Shown: piece after piece, positions 35,571 to 47,276 of the stretch
Position numbering within the stretch: the stretch's first letter is position 1
Layout of the letters: each line of letters starts with the position of its first letter
NCBI GenBank assembly: GCA_032622095.1
Contig: CP136063.1
Coordinates: 119,680,723 to 119,744,722, forward strand
Origin: Siphonodentalium dalli
Taxonomy: Eukaryota; Mollusca; Scaphopoda; Gadilida; Siphonodentaliidae
Direction: 5' to 3'
DNA length: 64,000 nt
Program-made: the position numbers and the translations under genes
The notes under the pieces: generated by a model
Seen by the model: the letters and a program-made list of their open reading frames with translations, nothing else
What the model was told of the DNA's origin: nothing
The model's database searches: none

Positions 35571-36187
35571 ACAACTTTTGAACTGAATAAGGAATAAGGA
35601 ATGGAACTCATCTTTGTTGTCCGAGTCCCTTAATCTCATATTTTATATCGTAATTGGGAAGCATACACGCGTAAGATACGCAACAATTTTATTTAATTTG
35701 ATGTCGATATTGGTACTGTATATCAGTTTAAGACGTGTACTCAAAACGCGTCCTTTTCAATCATTCATTTAAAAACATCCATGCATCGATTCGTTTATAT
35801 CTCATACCAGCTCTTTTCGACTAGGGTATACGATACCTCTACATATAGAGCACTCCAACCCCATATCTACCATATATCATAATTGTATAGGCTACATATA
35901 CATACATATATATATATGCACACTTCAATGTACAGAGATGCCGATATTGCCTACCCATGCATGCCGACACAAAGCAATGTCCCTAAATGCTACACACAAT
36001 ACTATCCGTTGGGTTTTATTACAGCTTTATAGATAAACATATAATACTATATATTACAATGCGCTAAGATTATATAAACACGCGTGTATACATCATGCGC
36101 GAATACAGTACACCTCATCCAATGTGCGGTGTATTCATTGTCTATAATTGGGTAAAGTTGGATTAAACGGCAAAGGAAATCTCATAT
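35571..36187. other. Unassigned stretch
   Basis: AT-rich, TATA-type runs around 35,900; no gene or shared repeat seen. Confidence 0.4.
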
Positions 36188-38542
36188 TATCAGGGCCACT
36201 AAACTCGGTCACGTGATGGGTAACGAAACACTCATATCAAATTGCTAATTCTCGCTTCCGATGCTTATTTCTCAAAAACAACAAATATTCTTGTTGTGCC
36301 ATATTAGCGAAAGAAGAACTACATATGTCTTGTATCCATTGAACAAACCCGCTTTTAGAAATGTAGTCCCGTATAAAGCTGATGCCTCGCACAAATTTCA
36401 ATCTCTTACTTTTCACCCATTTTCGTGCTGGTGGATTTTATTGATAACGCCAACATATTTATCCCAATTTCACCAGTAAGAAGCATCAGAGCTTTATATA
36501 GAGCATTTGTCCATCCGGTATTATAGGCAAAAATTGAGAAACATATTTCTGCATGATTTTCAAAATATATCTTGAAATTTTGCGCACCTATCCACCCTCT
36601 GTGTCATCAAATGCAATATTGGTAACGCTCGGACAACAGACGAGGCATGATAACGCCCACACAGTAATATCAAATAGCTATATTCATATGGAACGAAGCC
36701 GGGAACGCCTACGAGCAATGAACAATTATACCATCGGACAATAGTGCAGGGATATAGTCCTACATATATGAAACAGGATATCTTTACGATTTATTATTTA
36801 TTTACAATAGAAACAAGGAACGAATTCCCCCGTTACAAACAAAAATAATTTGTGGAACATGTCATTATTAGAGCTGTGGGAAACCAGTTATATTATAATG
36901 CAATCCAAACCTAATTGTGTCCAGAAAAAAACGTGTTATGGAGCACAACCTGGTCCGATAAATGTTTCAGGGCACTGCATATTGTTCTTTTTTCGGCAAG
37001 GGGAGATGGTCAAAGTTTTAATTTCCAATTACACCTGGCAGATATAAAAATTCAAAATTTTAAATACTCAATTTGTACCCCACTAGTTGTAATTATCCAC
37101 ATAATCCCGCACGTTTTCCAATAGATGGAACAGTCCACGTCACAAACGAAACTTGAAGAAAATATTCTAATCTCGATCTAAAACGACATATTTATATTAT
37201 ACTATATAAAGAATGGCGGAAAGTCAAACTATCGGTGCAATCTCAACACATGTTCGGTCTGAAGTATCTGGCTGCTGTACCCCTTATATTATATCACCAC
37301 GACCATACGGTACATTTGACTCCTCACCACATATCCGAGTTACAATTGTTACACATTCGTTCACATATTAATTCCACACCATTGTATTCAATAACAAAAT
37401 GACCATATGTCGTTTGTTGAATTTGTTATCTGAACATTTCCCACCAATGATAAATTCAACTAATTTAATTTGCTCAAGAATATTAGTCTAAAATGCATCC
37501 AAGGAACAAAAAGTCGAACCTATCGCGCAATAGTACTAAAAGATGTAAACCATTTCCCATAAAGATCAGGACTGTCATATATAGCAGAAAGCGATAAAGT
37601 GAGTGTATAATTTCACCGCACCCTACACGGACAAGTCAGAAATACACAGACGTCCTAAAAAAAGAGAGACAATGATGACGAATATATTGTCTACACCGTC
37701 AAAGATATCTGCGGAATCCTTAAAAAAAGCCAACTAAGTCAAAGCTGGGGGGAAGTTGTTCAATGTTCCTGAACCTATATGTGCCAGATCCCGGAATTTA
37801 AATTCATCAGCAGCTGAACGACAGTGGAGAGGAGCCTCATGCACTAAGTTTGGTAACTTGTGCTCCGATCCCCTGTGCACCACAACATTATTTATAAATT
37901 ATGTGTTACGTAAAATATTCCATGTCTATGTGGGTCACAATAAATATGTTCAAACAAAGATCCCGGAAGAAACTTCAGAATTGATGGGGCTGATTTCAGA
38001 TGTATATAAAGCGCTACAAGGTCATATAGACACGGCATTGTCCTGTCACATTTCTTCCATGTTATATCTGATAGAACACTTCAACTATATTAGCTTTTGC
38101 TTTACTATAGCTTGAGGTTATCAATTGGTACCGGTGTATAAACAGTACAGGGATGCGGTACTCGAATGACGTTTAGTGGCAACAAGCAAGACGGTGCACA
38201 CTGAGACCCCCCCCCCCCGCATACACGCACACTGGCAAATATCCCATCCATGCACTGATCGATATACGATATATATGTATTGATCATTCGAACTATATAT
38301 TTGGCATTGGGGCATTCGAAAGAATATCAGAGCTTTTATATAATTCTGGACCAAAGGAATTCATATTTCGTAACACTGTAACCATGCAGGTCTGGCACAT
38401 CCTGAATTGAATAAGTATAGTTATCGATGAGAGTTGAAGGTGGATATCATGATGGTGCCACGTCGTGTCAATGAAAGGAAGTCAATTAGCACTCACATAG
38501 GTGTATATATTGCAGTTGTATTGCCTGCTTAAAGTCACGTAA

Positions 38543-38906
38543 GGCCCTTACACACGGCGTTGCCGCGGCATGCCGCACGTTTTTCTGTGACAACTGCGTT
38601 TCTGCGATCTAGGCGTTTCTGCGGCGACGGCGCTTTCTGCTTATACTTGTATGTTTCAATTGATATCATGGTTTCATTGGTATTCGTGTATTTTTGTGTA
38701 AAATGACTGCATGGTGAAGCGATGCACAATCACAGTCCAAAACTGAACTGGACTGAAAACTGCTCTGCAAATGGCAGAATTTACCGAACCGCAGAGAAAA
38801 CGCCCGATACGCGCGGCACCGCACCGCATCGCCGGATTAGGACAGCGATGTAATCCGGCGGAAACGTTTTCTGCGATGTCGCCCGCCGTGTGCAAGCACC
38901 CATTGC
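38543..38906. mobile_element. GC-rich MITE-like segment with short inverted ends
   Basis: The left end CCTTACACACGGCGTTGCCG and right end GCCCGCCGTGTGCAAGCAC are imperfect reverse complements (13-14 of 17 bp), and the ~350-bp interior is far more GC-rich than its surroundings, with many CGC/GCG words. Overlapping frames on both strands reflect the GC content. Confidence 0.4.
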
Positions 38907-39074
38907 ATATATATACAGTGTGTTCTAAGTCGGCGTATCGCGCGATACGTGCGGCATTCCGCGCCGCAAACGCGATTATTGAATAAAATAAGCTTGCGCA
39001 AAAGGCTGCAAAGAATTGTATCTGGATAAAGTTCATTTGCTGTCGTATTGTTGAGATCGCAACATGGTTTGTTT

Positions 39075-39218
39075 AAGTGAGATAACTGAGTCGTGGCCAT
39101 ATTGAATTCATCCATCCCCCATTCCGCGGTTTAAGAGCTACATGTCAAAGTTCTTAAACCGCGAAACGGGTGCTGGATGAATCCAACATGACCGCGACTC
39201 AGTGATTTCGCTTATTGG
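39075..39218. repeat. Foldback hairpin of ~65-bp arms
   Basis: 39,075-39,142 (GATAACTGAGTCGTGGCCAT ... CCGCGGTTTAAGA) is the imperfect reverse complement of 39,151-39,216 (TCTTAAACCGCGAAACGGG ... GACTCAGTGATTTCGCTT). Loop of about 8 nt. Compact foldback MITE. Confidence 0.75.
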
Positions 39219-39524
39219 GGTGCGCAATCATGCACTTTACTCATAAATAGTTAATTCTGCATTGGCCAATTTAACTATACCACTTGAATATAACTATAAT
39301 AGTTGAACTTATTATTCGCCATATTCGCCAAATTAATCGAACTATGTGAATATCGCTTCAATTTGCCCTTAAACCGAGTAATATCATTTTATCACACATC
39401 CGAGTAATATGGTTTTACGACATGCGATAATTGATCTACTTCACTACTAAATAACGTGCAGATATCGGTTTTGGTGACGTCACTCATATGAAAGATTTGC
39501 CAGTTGCTAAGAGCCGATCTATTT

Positions 39525-39690
39525 AATAATTAGGATATTACTTGGTTGGTTTGATAGTATATACGCCTGATATCAACCATCGATGACATCATTTCAGCCT
39601 TCGACCTTCATTCTCAGACTGATAAGAGCTTACCTCTTGGCTGATATCGGGCCTAATATCAAACCAACCAAGTAATATCATCTAATTATT
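39525..39690. mobile_element. 166-bp MITE with ~33-bp inverted ends
   Basis: Starts AATAATTAGGATATTACTTG and continues GTTGGTTTGATA; the same sequence, allowing one small gap, ends the element in reverse complement at 39,657-39,690. Interior without coding potential. Confidence 0.75.
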
Positions 39691-41070
39691 CCGTGGTGGA
39701 TAAGCATCGCATTGCACGGAGAAGTGTATTATATATGTACACCAATAATGTACTGATATCATATTTCAAATTGAATTGGAATGAAGCTTCATCAAATGTA
39801 CATACACGTGTACCTCAAAATGTGTAAATAAAATAGTCCACATGGGTATGACTATAGGCACATATATGGGTATGACTATATGCACATATTTGGGTTCTTT
39901 CATGAGCATATATAGGGTTATGCATGTTGTTAATGATAAGCACATTACTGGGCATATAATCTAGAATTTATAATAAAGAATGATTGTGTAACTTAATAAG
40001 ACACTTTAATCAGTTAAGTAAATAACTGTCGATCGTTTGATAACATCCATGAGTATGAAACTGGCAACGTTTCATTCCATATATTCACTTCCCCAGCGTT
40101 TCCTGAGTAGAATGTTCGTAGGACTACATATGCACACTTCATTTGAGAATTTGGTAGTGATGACTCTGTCATGTTCTGGAAATTGCGATTTATATAACCT
40201 GTGGAAATATAAAAATCATTCTCAAGTAAGAAAATAGTCAACTCATTATATCCGCTGGCTAAAATGGATCGATGTATATATAAAATGGTGTGAAAATGTG
40301 AATATCCGTGTGTGTGTGACGTGAGCGTTATCTGCAGTACGAGCGTTACCTATTTTATATAAATAGGTCTAAGACAAACAATTGTTAACAATTTTCCAAC
40401 AAGTACATATTTAAACTATTCCAGAGAAATGTTGTTTCTCGTGCACTATTTAAATGAATAGTTTAACTCCGTTTAGTGACTGTATTGACGATTAAAGTGA
40501 ATTTGCTATACGCCGACAATAGGCAAGTTAAACTAGTTGGGAAGGCATCACTAAGAACTCAAAACATCTAATGGAAATTGATCTAATCCTTCCATTTTAT
40601 TATTTTACTCCGCCTTCTTTCCGGTGGGTCTACTAGCGGATACTTGAACAATAAAACTATACAGAACTCAGTACTTACTTTGAGGTGATAATTCCGTCTG
40701 CCATTTGTACTCTAAAAATAGTAACCACGTGACCGAGTTTGGTGGCCCTGATTATTGGAATTTTAGATCCGATCTTCACTACAAATTAACAAATTACAAC
40801 ATGTACTTGGAATGCTTCATTGGCGTTTATTTTAGCAAATGTAATAATATATACCTATAATTATGTCTTCTTGAGATATATCCCCGATCGAACACACGGG
40901 GAATGGTATAACAACCCACATTAAAACTCTATATTGCCTGGCAGAGTTGACACACATATACCTCAATGACCGCCCCTATACTCGCCAACCAAAATTATCG
41001 GTTAGTTTCGTTATCACGTATACATATACATGATGGACTCTGGATAAGGTTACAATTAATGTTCTACATG

Positions 41071-42000
41071 TCATAATGTTGTGCCCGTGATCAGATCATC
41101 ATTAAGAGATATATATCGTAATGAGTCAACTCGTACCCAAGTCACAATTGCATAATGCCGAGTGTGACATAAAATCTTTTGAACAACAAAGTCAACTCAT
41201 GCCCTGAGTCACTTCGAGTTTATCATATTATTTTATGGACAGTTTCGCGAATTTTGCACAGAGCTGTAGCCGATCTAGTCATCGTAACGCGATTTCTATA
41301 TATCGAGTCAACTCGTACCCTGAAACACTTTGAGTTTATCATATACTTTATGAGTTTTTATTTATGGGATGTGAACTATCTAGTCATAAACAATCATCAG
41401 TTAACCCTCCCTTTGTCCGTTTGAATTATGATGTCAGCGGTATATTACCAGCGAGTTTGTTTTTATAGTTAATCCCCATTTGTCCGTTTGAATTATGATG
41501 TCAGCGTTATATTATCAGCGAGTATAAGACAATAGGTTAATCAGCCGCGATTGTGAATGACGACGGATTAATTTATGGATTGCTGCTTTTCCATTAGCTC
41601 ATTTTACGTCTGTGTCATTTGACTTTTATATACCGAGTCATCTCGTACCATGCGCTCTTGGTGTGTTTGGAAGGTCTCTAAGGTGGAAATATGGGTCTGT
41701 ATCCTAAATAAAATAAGAGGGTACGAAATGACTCAGGAGGGTACGAGTTGACTCAGCTGCAGGGTACGAGTTGACTCATAATATGTTACGAGTTGACTTT
41801 TTTCGGAAGGTACGAGTTGGTCAGGGTACGAAATGACTTGTTCCCATCGTAATAGTGGGCTCGATATGCGTATACGGTCCACCATTACGTATCTATAAAT
41901 GGTAAAGAATGAACGTCATTACGTATTTATATATGATAATTATATGCGGATCGGGTGATATATGTGCCCAGGGCGACGTAAAACGAGACTGGACACGTAG
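41071..42000 (-). repeat. Paralogue of the 16.44-20.03-kb locus with a motif-cluster insert
   Basis: 41,071-41,108 and 41,848-42,000 are inverted copies of 19,988-20,029 and 16,440-16,565, in the matching order. Between them (41,115-41,845) lie about ten copies of a motif close to GGGTACGAGTTGACTC: reverse-oriented in the left part (about 41,122, 41,190, 41,305, 41,635) and forward in the right part (about 41,720-41,840). The insert can therefore fold back on itself. Confidence 0.6.
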
Positions 42001-42131
42001 TACTCATTTGATGACTCAGTTCTAATGATTTATATCATATTTATGGAGGCACGGACTCAGTATGAGTGTCCATTGCTTGAAATGTGTTTGCTTCACTGAG
42101 CGTGAAAATATTTCATTTCTTATCGAAAAGG

Positions 42132-44213
42132 CATGTATCGATCGGAATGACACACTGAGATGTCCAGACCTCTCCCATGTCGGGGATCGAGCCCGGGCCA
42201 ACCTCGTCTAACCCAAACTGTGGTCTGTGGTGGTCCTATCCAACTCATGTATCGATCGGAATGACAAACTGAGATGTCCCTCAACTCATGTATCGATCAG
42301 AATGGCGCACTGAGATGTCTCTCAAATCGTGTATCGATCGGAATGGCGCACTGAGATGTCGCTCAACTCATGTATCGATCAGAATGGCGCACTGAGATGT
42401 CCCTCAACTCATGTATCGACCGGAATGACACACTGAGATGTCCGTCCACTCATGTATCGATCGGAATCACACTGAGATGTCCCTCAACTCATGTATCGAT
42501 CGGAATGACACACTGAGATGTCCCTCAACTGTTGTATCGATCAGGATAACACACTGAGATGTCCCTCAACTCATGTATCGATCAGAATGGCGCACTGAGA
42601 TGTCGCTCAACTCATGTATCGATCGGAATGGCGCACTGAGATGTCGCTCAACTCATGTATCGATCAGAATGGCGCACTGAGATGTCCCTCAACTCATGTA
42701 TCGACCGGAATGACACACTGAGATGTCCCTCAACGCATGTATCGACCAGAATGGCGCACTGAGATGTCCCTCAACTCATGTATCGATCAGAATGGCGCAC
42801 TGAGATGTCGCTCAACTCATGTATCGATCGAAATGGCGCACTGAGATGTCCCTCAACTCATGTATCGATCAGAATGACACTCTGAGATGTCGCTCAACTC
42901 ATGTATCGATCGGAATGGCACACTGAGATGTCCCTCAACTCATGTATCGATCAGAATGACACTCTGAGATGTCGCTCAACTCATGTATCGATCGGAATGG
43001 CACACTGAGATGTCCCTCAAATCATGTATCGATCGGAATGACACACTGAGATGTCGCTCAACTCATGTATCGATCGGAATGGCACACTGAGATGTCCCTC
43101 AACTGTTGTATCGATCAGGATAACACACTGAGATGTCCCTCAACTCATGTATCGATCGGAATGACACACTGAGATGTCCCTCAACTGTTGTATCGATCAG
43201 GATAACACACTGAGATGTCCCTCAACTGTTGTATCGATCAGGATAACACACTGAGATGTCCCTCCACTCATGTATCGATCGGAATGACACACTGAGATGT
43301 CCCTAAAAAACTCATGTATCGACCGGAATGACACACTGAGATGTCCCTCAACGCATGTATCGATCAGAATGGCACACTGAGATGTCCGTCCACTCATGTA
43401 TCGATCGGAATCACACTGAGATGTCCCTCAACTCATGTATCGATCGGAATGACACACTGAGATGTCCGTCCACTCATGTATCGATCGGAATCACACTGAG
43501 ATGTCCCTCAACTCATGTATCGATCGGAATTACACACTGAGATGTCCCTCAACTCATGTATCGATCGGAATGACACACTGAGATGTCCCTAAACTCATGT
43601 ATCGATCGGAATGATACACTGAGATGTCCCTCAACGCAGGTATCGATCGGAATGACACACTGAGATGTCCCTCAACTCATGTATCGATCGGAATCACACT
43701 GAGATGTCCCTCAACTCATGTATCGATCGGAATGACACACTGAGATGTCCCTCAAATCATGTATCGATCGGAATGATACACTGAGATGTCCCTCAACTCA
43801 TGTATCGATCGGAATGACACACTGAGATGTCGCTCAACTCATGTATCGATCGGAATGATACACTGAGATGTCCCTCAACGCAGGTATCGATCGGAATGAC
43901 ACACTGAGATGTCCCTCAACTCATGTATCGATCGGAATCACACTGAGATGTCCCTCAACTCATGTATCGATCGGAATGACACACTGAGATGTCCCTCAAA
44001 TCATGTATCGATCGGAATGATACACTGAGATGTCCCTCAACTCATGTATCGATCGGAATGACACACTGAGATGTCCCTAAACTCATGTATCGATCGGAAT
44101 GACACACTGAGATGTCCCTCAAATCATGTATCGATCGGAATGATACACTGAGATGTCCCTCAACGCAGGTATCGATTGGAATGGCACACTGCGATGTCCC
44201 TCAACGCAGATTA
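42132..44213 (+). repeat. 41-bp minisatellite, about 48 copies, with higher-order structure
   Basis: The unit is ATGTATCGATCGGAATGACA followed by CACTGAGATGTCCCTCAACTC (41 bp); a 38-bp variant lacks GAC (CGGAATCACACTG). Variants (GGCGCA, GATACA, TGTTGTATCGATCAGGATAA, CAACGCAGG) recur in blocks: the order around 43,613-43,856 repeats at 43,857-44,100, a six-unit higher-order period of about 244 bp. Frames crossing the array on both strands exist because 41 x 3 is a multiple of 3; they are not genes. Confidence 0.95.
42166..42240 (-). mobile_element. SINE-like (tRNA-derived) insertion in the first minisatellite unit
   Basis: On the minus strand it reads GGCCCGGGCTCGATCCCCGA then CATGGGAG, which fits a tRNA B box (GGTTCGANNCC with one change) and the usual SINE context after it. 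It splits a 41-bp unit between GAGATGTCC and CAACTCATG. No convincing A box, so it is either a truncated SINE or chance. Confidence 0.35.
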
Positions 44214-44471
44214 GGCTTTCATTATTTATAGTCTGTCTGTTTGTTTTAGATAATTTTTGTTTAGATAATATGTGGATATAATTAGTACATTTGCACATAT
44301 ATATACATCATACATGTATATATGATGACGTAATCGCGGTAACGTCAAGTCGCAACTGTAATTCGCTCACTGCGAAGATAAATATATCGCCTATTGTCGT
44401 TTCTTAAAGCGACACATGCCAACTTATAAACTTACACTCACTGGATATTGGTCATCGGAGGTATAGGTGAA

Positions 44472-45568
44472 ATGGCGGATGATGAAGCGGACAACGAGAC
44501 TGTGACCTCTTCAGCTATAGATATACCAGTGTAGTGAAACATAATCTTCAAGCGACATCAGGAGCAAAAGGCACAATACCTATTGACAATTGTTTAGCCA
44601 AGCCGAAGGTTCTTATAACACCTGATAAACAAACTGAGGATGCTACCGACGAAATTCTAGTATCGACTGAAAACAGGTTCAGTTTAATTTCATACCAGGA
44701 TATTACGTTGGAGTCCATACCATGTGTAATATATGATGATGCTGATGATGATGATGATGATGATAATGATGATGTGGTTCCGGTTCATTTGATACTCGGA
44801 CAATCGGTGATCAGAGGGATAATACCAGAAAGGATGTCTGTCGGGAATGAGGAAGTTAAATGTGTTGTAAGACCAGGACAAATACTTAAGGGTCTTAGGA
44901 GATGGTTCGAAGATGACAATGCTTGTAAATATGGAAATGTACACCATGTTACTATACATGTCGGCATTAACAGCTGTCGGCACAATATAGAAACAACAGA
45001 CAGCGATCTGGAGGACTTTCATACTGAAGTTAGAAGGGCGCTACCAACTGCAGATATAAGAATTTCGTCCGTGTTGCCAACGTTGCATTCAGACCGCATT
45101 AACAGGATGATTGAGAAAACAAATGAAAAATAATACGGATTCTGTTTGAAACATGGCTTCACATTTATAGGCAATACTCCTTCATTCGTCAACTCGCGAG
45201 ACAATGAGGTCAGATACAATGTGTATCGTGATAATTGGCACCCAAATTTTATTGGAACGAAAGTACTGGCTAAGAGCATAAAATATGCACGTCGTGACAT
45301 TATGTTTGGAGGAGATTGGAAAAGTATCAGCGTAGTGTGCCCGAGAGATAGTAGATTAAGAGGATATTCTAACAGACAGCAGTCTTCATATAGCCATGGA
45401 TATGGACATTGTCTAAATTCATTGAATTACCAGCATAGGCCAAATGTTGCTGGTTCAAATAGTGAGATGCGTAGAAATTCGTTAAGGAATGAAATTAATC
45501 ATATGTTTAGAGAGCAATTTTCATATTTCAGCGAAAGCTTGATGAAAAGATTCGGGAATAGCATGTAA
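44472..45568 (+). pseudogene. LINE ORF1 with an SGNH-hydrolase (esterase-like) domain, one frameshift and one stop
   Basis: An ATG at 44,472 opens MADDEADNETVTSSAIDIPV then stops; a shift near 44,530 joins the long frame 44,534-45,133, and after one in-frame TAA (45,131) the same frame continues to 45,568. The domain shows the SGNH blocks: a GQS in place of GDS (LGQSVIRG, about residue 89 of the long frame), HVGIN with the block III Asn (~142), and DNWHPN (45,230) supplying the Asp/His dyad. An acidic run of Asp codons (44,737-44,775) lies before it, and a basic, Ser/Arg-rich tail after. SGNH/GDSL-type esterase ORF1s are known from CR1/L2-group LINEs, where they act in the RNP. Two lesions make it non-functional. 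Confidence 0.7.
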
Positions 45569-45791
45569 TGCGTTCGCACCACAATACTTACTTACATGTA
45601 TGCCATGTATTAGTATTGTTGTATATTGATGTTTAATGTAAAAATCTAATCAATCCCAATCAAGCTTAACTATGCTAAGATTAAATATATACCACTATCA
45701 ATTTATCAAATGTTCGATACGCATGTAAATAGATCGAAGCGGGTGTTTTATCTCCGATGACCTAGTCCAATTTAATGATACCAATTTAAAT

Positions 45792-46085
45792 ATGCCAAAT
45801 GATGTAATATCAACAATTCAGTCTTTAACACACAATGTATGTTACACCGCGTTGAATGCACAAGGCATTGTTAACAAACTTAATGATTCTGATTTCATAA
45901 TGCAATTAGATCGATATGATTTCATAACTATTTCAGAAACTTGGCATCAAGATCCCGGGAATATAAGTTTAACTGGCTATCAGTGTATTGATTTGAGCAG
46001 AAATACGAAAGATAACGAGAAAGGTGGAATAGCATTTTATTTTCGATCAAAGTATATATGCGAAGATTGTTACGCGTGCATGTGA
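45792..46085 (+). pseudogene. N-terminal part of the LINE ORF2 endonuclease, truncated
   Basis: Follows the SGNH ORF1 by 220 bp in the same orientation. The frame contains YTALNAQGIVNKLNDSDFI (the N-containing first block of AP-like endonucleases), YDFITISETWHQD (catalytic Glu in the ET motif) and KGGIAFYF, then stops at 46,083. The remaining EN blocks and the RT are absent. LINEs usually lose their 5' end, so this 3'-truncated copy is unusual; deletion or replacement by the L1-like element to the right is likely. Confidence 0.7.
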
Positions 46086-46358
46086 ATAACATTCACGATA
46101 TTCACTTCCGGTTATGACGTTGCAGTGATCGGACGCATTTTAAAACGAAGTCCATTTAACTTAATAAGTCAGCTGCGGAAGGGGGATCGGTGTTCCTAAT
46201 ATACAGGAATTGCTTCAGAAACTAAGAGGTATGAGACACTCGCGAAACTACATTTAGCAGTGGAACAGTGATGCCCTATTTCTGCGTTTAATTGCGGACT
46301 TCAGTGACCGCCCAGTGGCCGCCATCTTGAATACACAAAGATAAATAAACAATACCAA

Positions 46359-47276
46359 ATGACAAACAAAAGAAAACAAAACAAGAAACACAGTAATGGT
46401 GATAATTCTAACTCAACACTGCAGAGTGACGACAGTTTCAATCCGGAACCTAAAAAACAACTAACAATGGAAGACTTTATGGGAAAACCGGGTACCATCC
46501 CTCCGTCTCCAATTTTGGGTGATATCCCTAAACAACTTCAGAATTTAATTGCTAGAGTTGACACACTTACAGAAACGTCGACAAAGAATCACGATTCATA
46601 TTCTAAGGAACAGCAATCGCAGATACAAAATTTTGGACATATTGTTAGTAAATTTAAAGAAGAGATTCTTCAGGCTTTCAATGAAAAGGTTATTGCGTTT
46701 GAAAATAAAATAAAAGTACTGGAAGTGGTAAACAATAAAAAAAAAACAGAGTTCGAAAAAAGAGAAAATGATATGTCAGAAGAACTGGATAAAATGAAGT
46801 ACAGATATAATGACTTAGAACAACAGGGGAGAAAGGACAGTATTCGCATTTTTGGCATAGAGGAGTCGGACAGTAAAGAGACGGCTAAAGACTGTAGAAG
46901 GAAAGTGTTGGAACTGTTTAAGAGACGTCTTAACTTAGATCTACATGTGAGTGAAATCGACATGTGCACATCACAAGTGAAAGACATTCAGGAACAAAAC
47001 AATCAGCGACGTAAACCGAGGGCTATTATTGTTAAGTTTGTGAACAGATTCACTAAATATGACGTCATTGAGGCCAGGAGTAACCTGAAGAAATCAGGCA
47101 TTTCTATTGTTGAGGATGCCACACAGCTGAATCATGAACTGCTTACTAAGGCTTTCAAATCTACGTGTGTTCAAAACTCTTGGCTCACAAATGGCAAACT
47201 ATACCTGAAGCTCTCATCTGGGAAAATTGAAAAATTCCATACACATGAAGAGCTAAACAAAATAATTGACAATTAA
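46359..47276 (+). CDS. L1/Tx1-like LINE ORF1 (coiled coil plus RRM-like RNA-binding domain), 305 codons
   Basis: The N-terminus is Asn/Ser/Lys-rich and polar, residues about 55-155 are heptad-like and charged (coiled coil), and from about residue 155 the sequence LEQQGRKDSIRIFGIEES is the conserved entry to the RRM domain of L1-type ORF1 proteins (compare LE..SRR.N.RI.G). It continues with RAIIVKFVNRFTKYDVIEAR and a C-terminal domain region ending LYLKLSSGKIEKFHTHEEL. Intact and closed by TAA. ORF1p is an RNA chaperone that trimerises and coats LINE RNA. The matching ORF2 may be the one at 51678-54074, about 4.4 kb downstream, with another LINE inserted between. That pairing is inference. Confidence 0.75.
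   Translation: MTNKRKQNKKHSNGDNSNSTLQSDDSFNPEPKKQLTMEDFMGKPGTIPPSPILGDIPKQLQNLIARVDTLTETSTKNHDSYSKEQQSQIQNFGHIVSKFKEEILQAFNEKVIAFENKIKVLEVVNNKKKTEFEKRENDMSEELDKMKYRYNDLEQQGRKDSIRIFGIEESDSKETAKDCRRKVLELFKRRLNLDLHVSEIDMCTSQVKDIQEQNNQRRKPRAIIVKFVNRFTKYDVIEARSNLKKSGISIVEDATQLNHELLTKAFKSTCVQNSWLTNGKLYLKLSSGKIEKFHTHEELNKIIDN

Larger units (their letters stand above)
36194..40754. mobile_element. Possible large hAT-like element bounded by 25-bp inverted repeats
   Basis: CAGGGCCACTAAACTCGGTC plus ACGTG at about 36,194-36,218 is matched in reverse complement at about 40,730-40,754 with one difference. Termini beginning CAGGG are common in hAT transposons. However, the 8-bp flanks do not match, and the 4.5-kb interior has no recognisable transposase, only short ORFs and smaller foldback elements. 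It may equally be two separate MITE ends. Confidence 0.3.

Noticed and set aside
36261-37124. hAT transposase in the 36.2-40.8-kb cassette
   Set aside because: Read all short frames there; no hAT dimerisation or DDE-type motif could be seen.
37756-38115. A 119-codon plus-strand frame
   Set aside because: No domain recognised, no splice context, composition like the surrounding DNA.
43197-43540. Frames on both strands encoding repeated ISVCHSDRYM-type peptides
   Set aside because: Products of the 41-bp periodicity; deletion variants break the frame in neighbouring units.
42132-44213. CRISPR-like array of 41-bp repeats
   Set aside because: No unique spacers; head-to-tail minisatellite.
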